From Acidobacteriota bacterium (GTDB lineage Bacteria; Acidobacteriota; Vicinamibacteria; Vicinamibacterales; SCN-69-37), in assembly GCA_021824055.1 (NCBI GenBank), contig JAKALV010000130.1, positions 1 through 8,908 of the forward strand: 8,908 nucleotides of DNA. Direction: 5' to 3'. The notes under the pieces are model-generated. The model did no database searches. It was not told the origin of the DNA and saw only the letters and a list, made by a program, of their open reading frames with translations. Of the stretch, positions 6,344-8,908 are shown piece by piece (position 1 is the stretch's first letter; each line of letters opens with the position of its first letter). Both the position numbers and the translations under genes were made by a program.

Positions 6344-6895
6344 ATGACTGCCAAGATTATCGCGACTCTCAACGTGGCCGCGGCGCTTTCGCTGGCCGCC
6401 GTCCTGCCGGTGACGGCGGCCCAGGCGCGGGACAAGGACGCCCTTCAGAAGACCTTGCTGGCGACAACGACGGGCGACAAGACCAAGGGCCGGGCGATCT
6501 TTGACAAGGTCTGCATCACCTGCCACAAGTTCGGCGATGCGGGGAAGGAGATCGGGCCTGATCTCTCGACGATCGCCGCGACGCGCACGCGGCCGGAGAT
6601 CATCGACTCGCTGCTCTGGCCGTCCCGGGTGATCGCCGATCAGTACCAGCCCGTGCTCGTGCAGACGAAGGATGGAGATGTCTTCAGCGGCCTCGTGGTC
6701 AAGGAGAACGCGCGCGCGCTGACGCTCGTCACGTCGGATCACCCCGACCGGCCGGTCGAGATTCTCAAATCGAAGATTCAGGAGCGCCAGAAGTCGACCG
6801 TGTCGGCGATGCCCGAGAACGTGCTCGATCCGTACTCGCCGGACGAGATCAGCGGCCTCATCGCGCTGCTCCTTGCTGGCCCGGGCGGGCAGTAG
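6344..6895 (+). CDS. secreted monohaem c-type cytochrome, PVC-type haem-binding domain
   Basis: A 183-residue periplasmic cytochrome. The signal peptide is residues 1-28 (hydrophobic core AAALSLAAVLPVTAA, cleavage after AQA). The haem site is CITCH (Cys57, Cys60, His61), followed by GKEIGPDLSTI (68-78), LLWPSRVIADQY (90-101) and TKDGDVFSGLVVKENA (108-123). SAMPENVLDPYS (154-165) supplies the likely distal ligand Met156, and a closing helix EISGLIALLLA follows. This order is that of the Planctomycetes/Verrucomicrobia-type haem-binding domain (TIGR02603). That domain has an inserted beta-rich segment between the haem motif and the methionine, and is usually the C-terminal part of much larger proteins. 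Here it stands alone. GAGG (6336-6339) lies 4 nt before the ATG at 6344. An upstream in-frame extension to 6221 would overlap the divergent cupredoxin gene and displace the signal peptide. It is probably an electron carrier working with the neighbouring cupredoxin. Confidence 0.92.
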   Translation: MTAKIIATLNVAAALSLAAVLPVTAAQARDKDALQKTLLATTTGDKTKGRAIFDKVCITCHKFGDAGKEIGPDLSTIAATRTRPEIIDSLLWPSRVIADQYQPVLVQTKDGDVFSGLVVKENARALTLVTSDHPDRPVEILKSKIQERQKSTVSAMPENVLDPYSPDEISGLIALLLAGPGGQ

Positions 6896-6926
6896 CGCGA
6901 TGACCTGATCGGGATGACCCGACGGC

Positions 6927-6959
6927 AAATGAAACGGGCCGCTGGTTGCCCAGCGGCCC
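6927..6959 (-). terminator. terminator-like hairpin downstream of the small secreted protein gene
   Basis: GGGCCGCTGG (6936-6945) and CCAGCGGCCC (6950-6959) form a perfect 10-bp GC-rich stem with a 4-nt loop. Read on the - strand, the stem is followed by GTTTCATTT (complement of 6927-6935), a T-rich tail, so it fits an intrinsic terminator for the - strand unit ending at 7011. On the + strand there is no T run after the stem; it may still slow transcription from the cytochrome gene, which ends at 6895. Confidence 0.7.
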
Positions 6960-6973
6960 ATCCGGATTGCACG

Positions 6974-6997
6974 AGCCGGTCAGCCAGCCAACCGGCT
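6974..6997. repeat. second hairpin between convergent genes
   Basis: AGCCGGT (6974-6980) and ACCGGCT (6991-6997) form a perfect 7-bp stem with a 10-nt loop. CCAGCC (6984-6989) with GGCTGG (6994-6999) is a competing stem. It lies 13 nt beyond the stop of the - strand secreted protein gene and has no T tract on either side. It may add to transcript end protection together with the stronger hairpin nearby. Confidence 0.45.
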
Positions 6998-7010
6998 GGT
7001 CAGCCGTCAC

Positions 7011-7481
7011 TCAGCCCTTCTTGTAGAACATCTTCGTCGTGGTCGGCTCGCCGCCGCCACGTCCCGGACGCGTCGTGGCCACCACGAGGTTCGCGCCTTC
7101 CATCGAGTACACCGCGGTCGTCGTCATCGGGCCGTTGCCGCGGTCAGTCGTAATGGAGATCGTGATGCTGGCGCCTTCGACCTTCGCCGTGACCTTGGCT
7201 GCGCGCTGACCCATCGGCACCGTCTGTTCCGACCCGTCAAGTTTGTAGCTCTGCTTCTGCGCGCCGTTCGGCGTTTCACGCTCGATCGTCAGGGTTGCGG
7301 CGTCCTGCGTGATCGTCATGGGACCGGCCATCATGCCGCCGCGACCGCCGCGGCCGGCCGCAGGCGCCGGGTTCTTCTCGGTATCCGGCACCCATTTGCC
7401 CGAGAAGTTCGTCTGCGCATACGCGCTCGCGGCAACCAACAGCATTGCCACTGCGCCACACACTGCCATAACACGCTTCAT
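7011..7481 (-). CDS. small secreted Gly/Arg-rich protein, function unknown
   Basis: A 156-residue precursor with a clear signal peptide (1-22, core AVCGAVAMLLVAASA, cleavage after AYA). The mature part starts with NFSGKWVPDTEKN, an opening often seen in acidobacterial secreted proteins of lipocalin-like or plain beta-barrel type. A flexible segment AAGRGGRGGMMAG (41-53) follows, then alternating beta-strand stretches (TLTIERET, SYKLDG, KVTAKVEGASITISITT, TAVYSMEGANLVV) and a second Gly/Arg run, RPGRGGG (138-144), near the C-terminus. The mature protein has no cysteine. GAGGGAG (as CTCCCTC, 7490-7496) lies 8 nt before the ATG, a strong ribosome binding site that fixes the start. It follows the MacB-type permease gene by 57 nt on the same strand and could share its transcript. 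I cannot assign a function; binding of a small ligand is one guess from the apparent beta-rich make-up. Confidence 0.85.
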   Translation of the reverse strand: MKRVMAVCGAVAMLLVAASAYAQTNFSGKWVPDTEKNPAPAAGRGGRGGMMAGPMTITQDAATLTIERETPNGAQKQSYKLDGSEQTVPMGQRAAKVTAKVEGASITISITTDRGNGPMTTTAVYSMEGANLVVATTRPGRGGGEPTTTKMFYKKG

Positions 7482-7489
7482 AAGTAGTT

Positions 7490-7496
7490 CTCCCTC
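7490..7496 (-). promoter_or_regulatory. strong ribosome binding site of the small secreted protein gene
   Basis: GAGGGAG on the - strand, 8 nt upstream of the ATG at 7481. It is the best Shine-Dalgarno match in the window and suggests strong independent translation. Confidence 0.65.
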
Positions 7497-7538
7497 AACA
7501 AATCGAGCGGCGAACTGCCGGCTCGAAACCTGATGTGC

Positions 7539-8756
7539 CTACTCGAACCGCAGCGCTTCGATCGGATCGAGACCCGCCGCCTTGCGGGCGGGGTAGAACC
7601 CGAAGAACACGCCGACGATGGCCGCAAAGCCGACGGCGACAAACACGGCGTTGAGCGGCACCAGGGCCGGCCATTCCATGAAGGTCTTCACGCCCCATGA
7701 CAGCCCGTACCCGAGCGCGATGCCGATGCCGCCGCCGAACATGCTGATGACCACCGCCTCGACGAGGAACTGCAGCAGCACGTCGCGGCCGCGTGCGCCG
7801 ATGGCGAGGCGCAGGCCGATCTCGCGCGTGCGCTCGGTCACCGAGACCAGCATGATGTTCATGATGCCGATGCCGCCGACGAGCAGCGAGACGCCGGCGA
7901 TGCTCGCCAGAAGCGAGGTCATCGTGCGCGTCATCTCCGTGCGGGTCGCCGCCATGTCTTCAAGCGTGCGCGCCGTAAAGTCGTCGTCCATGCCGGGACC
8001 GATCTTGTGGCGTTCCCGCAGCACCGCCTTGACCCGTTCGGTGGCGTCCAGCACGTCGTCGGCGCTCGCGGTCGAGATCGAGATGCCACCGATGCTCTGG
8101 TTGCCGCTCAGCTTCTTCATGATCGTGGTGTACGGCGCAAACGCCGTGTCGTCCTGGTCCTGCCCCATCGACGACTGGCCCTTGGGCGCCATCACGCCCA
8201 CGATGGTGAAGGGCTGGTTCTTGACGCGGAGCACCTGTCCGGTCGGGTCCACGCCTTCGCCGTAGAGCGTATTGGCCACGCTCGCGCCGAGGACAATCAC
8301 TTTCGACGCGGCGCGGACATCCTGATCGCCGAACCAGGAGCCATACTTGACGGTCCAGAGCCGGATGTTGGGGAAATCCACATCCACACCCTGCACCTGC
8401 GTCGACCAGTTCTGGTTGCCCGCCACGAGCTGGACGCGGGTCTGCGTGGTGGCGCTCACGTACTGCACGCCCGGGACGTCGCGTAGCGCCGTGGCGTCCT
8501 CGGGTTTGAGCGTCGGCGAGTTGCCGAAGCCCATGCGGACGCCGCCGCTGCTGAAGTTGCCGGGCATCACCATGATGAGGTTGGTGCCCGACTGCTTGAT
8601 CTGTTCCTCGATCTGCGCCTGAGCGCCCGAGCCGAGCGCGACCATGGCGATCACGGCGGCCACGCCGATGATCATGCCGAGCATGGTCAGCGCCGTCCGC
8701 ATCTTGTTGCGGCCGAGCGCCTTGATGGCGATGCGAAGGGTCATGAATACGGACAT
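7539..8756 (-). CDS. MacB-type ABC transporter permease
   Basis: A 405-residue inner-membrane protein with the MacB permease layout. The N-terminal membrane segment (about 22-42) comes after NKMRTALTMLGMIIGV. The large periplasmic MacB core domain runs about 45-275. Three further segments are at about 283-305, 326-350 and 368-388, and together these match the four-helix MacB topology. The hallmark LLVGGIGIMNIMLVSVTERT (291-310) and REIGLRLAIGARGRDVL (311-327) are intact, as is the end FYPARKAAGLDPIEALRFE. In this family the ATPase is a separate gene; its end lies 21 nt upstream. Such permeases act with a periplasmic adaptor and an outer-membrane TolC-like channel to expel macrolides, peptides or lipid-like molecules by mechanotransmission. 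The start ATG at 8756 is supported by AGGAG on the - strand, though 12 nt away; an ATG four codons later is possible. The substrate is unknown. Confidence 0.94.
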   Translation of the reverse strand: MSVFMTLRIAIKALGRNKMRTALTMLGMIIGVAAVIAMVALGSGAQAQIEEQIKQSGTNLIMVMPGNFSSGGVRMGFGNSPTLKPEDATALRDVPGVQYVSATTQTRVQLVAGNQNWSTQVQGVDVDFPNIRLWTVKYGSWFGDQDVRAASKVIVLGASVANTLYGEGVDPTGQVLRVKNQPFTIVGVMAPKGQSSMGQDQDDTAFAPYTTIMKKLSGNQSIGGISISTASADDVLDATERVKAVLRERHKIGPGMDDDFTARTLEDMAATRTEMTRTMTSLLASIAGVSLLVGGIGIMNIMLVSVTERTREIGLRLAIGARGRDVLLQFLVEAVVISMFGGGIGIALGYGLSWGVKTFMEWPALVPLNAVFVAVGFAAIVGVFFGFYPARKAAGLDPIEALRFE

Positions 8757-8777
8757 GGGTCGCTGAGACTCCTGGCT

Positions 8778-8908
8778 CTACGTGTCTTCAACGTGTTCGG
8801 CCTGCGGATGGCCCGATGGCATCGGCTCATCCACATCCGGCGGCGGCAGCGCCGCCAGTTCATCGGCGGCGTTTCGGCGCTTGGTGATCTGCTGGTCGGC
8901 CACGACCT
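8778..8908 (-). CDS. C-terminal end of an ABC transporter ATPase (partial)
   Basis: On the - strand, an open frame enters from the right edge and stops at a TAG (8778-8780), giving 42 residues that begin VVADQQITKRRNAADELAAL and end in an acidic, Pro-rich tail. The opening resembles the region just after the H-loop in MacB/LolD-type ATPases, where a conserved DGrvv.D stretch is followed by a basic RR.AA helix. The position, 21 nt before the MacB-type permease gene on the same strand, supports this. None of the catalytic motifs is inside the window, so a different upstream partner (for example the end of an adaptor protein) is not fully excluded. Confidence 0.7.
   Translation of the reverse strand, partial: VVADQQITKRRNAADELAALPPPDVDEPMPSGHPQAEHVEDT

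Noticed and set aside
6314..6961. Open frame of 215 codons on the - strand opposite the cytochrome gene
   Set aside because: It is antisense to a cytochrome with a signal peptide and CxxCH motif, is Arg/Leu/His-rich and has no domain.
7618..8265. Open frame of 215 codons on the + strand opposite the MacB-type permease gene
   Set aside because: The - strand holds uninterrupted MacB homology; the + frame is a Ser/Thr/Pro/Met-rich shadow.

Overview
The window is GC-rich (roughly two thirds G+C by eye), densely packed bacterial chromosome with no mobile element, RNA gene or CRISPR array that I can see. Gene content suggests an Acidobacteriota-like soil bacterium, perhaps Vicinamibacteria: a cytochrome with the Planctomycetes/Verrucomicrobia-type haem-binding domain, an azurin-like cupredoxin, a MacB-type ABC exporter next to a small secreted Gly/Arg-rich protein, and very high GC at third codon positions. 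This placement is an inference from gene types, not from a marker gene.

Left part (1-3982, + strand): a compact three-gene operon. It holds a TesA-type SGNH esterase whose 5' end is cut by the window edge and which carries a lipobox, then a YbbA/LolD-type ABC ATPase, then an 850-residue YbbP-type double-FtsX permease. The genes abut with gaps of 0 and 1 nt. The same three genes are neighbours in Escherichia coli, where tesA is divergent from ybbAP; here all three are co-directional. A plausible joint role is ATP-driven extraction of a hydrophobic molecule from the membrane and its hydrolysis on the far side.

Middle part (3983-5809, + strand): a 127-139 nt gap that contains a startless but coding-like frame (3940-4107). 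After it come a DksA/TraR-type zinc-finger regulator, a 162-residue helical protein with ferritin-like features, folK (6-hydroxymethyl-7,8-dihydropterin pyrophosphokinase) starting at a TTG inside the preceding gene, and a small ABM-fold monooxygenase-like protein.

Right-middle part (5826-6895): a divergent pair sharing a 56-bp intergenic region. An azurin-like secreted copper protein lies on the - strand and a secreted monohaem cytochrome c on the + strand. Both are predicted periplasmic redox carriers. The cupredoxin lacks the usual axial methionine.

Right part (6896-8908, - strand): a terminator-like hairpin region, then (in transcription order from the right edge) the C-terminal end of an ABC ATPase, a MacB-type permease of 405 residues, and a small secreted protein of unknown function. 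The ATPase and permease make up a tripartite-type macrolide/peptide exporter module whose adaptor would lie beyond the window.
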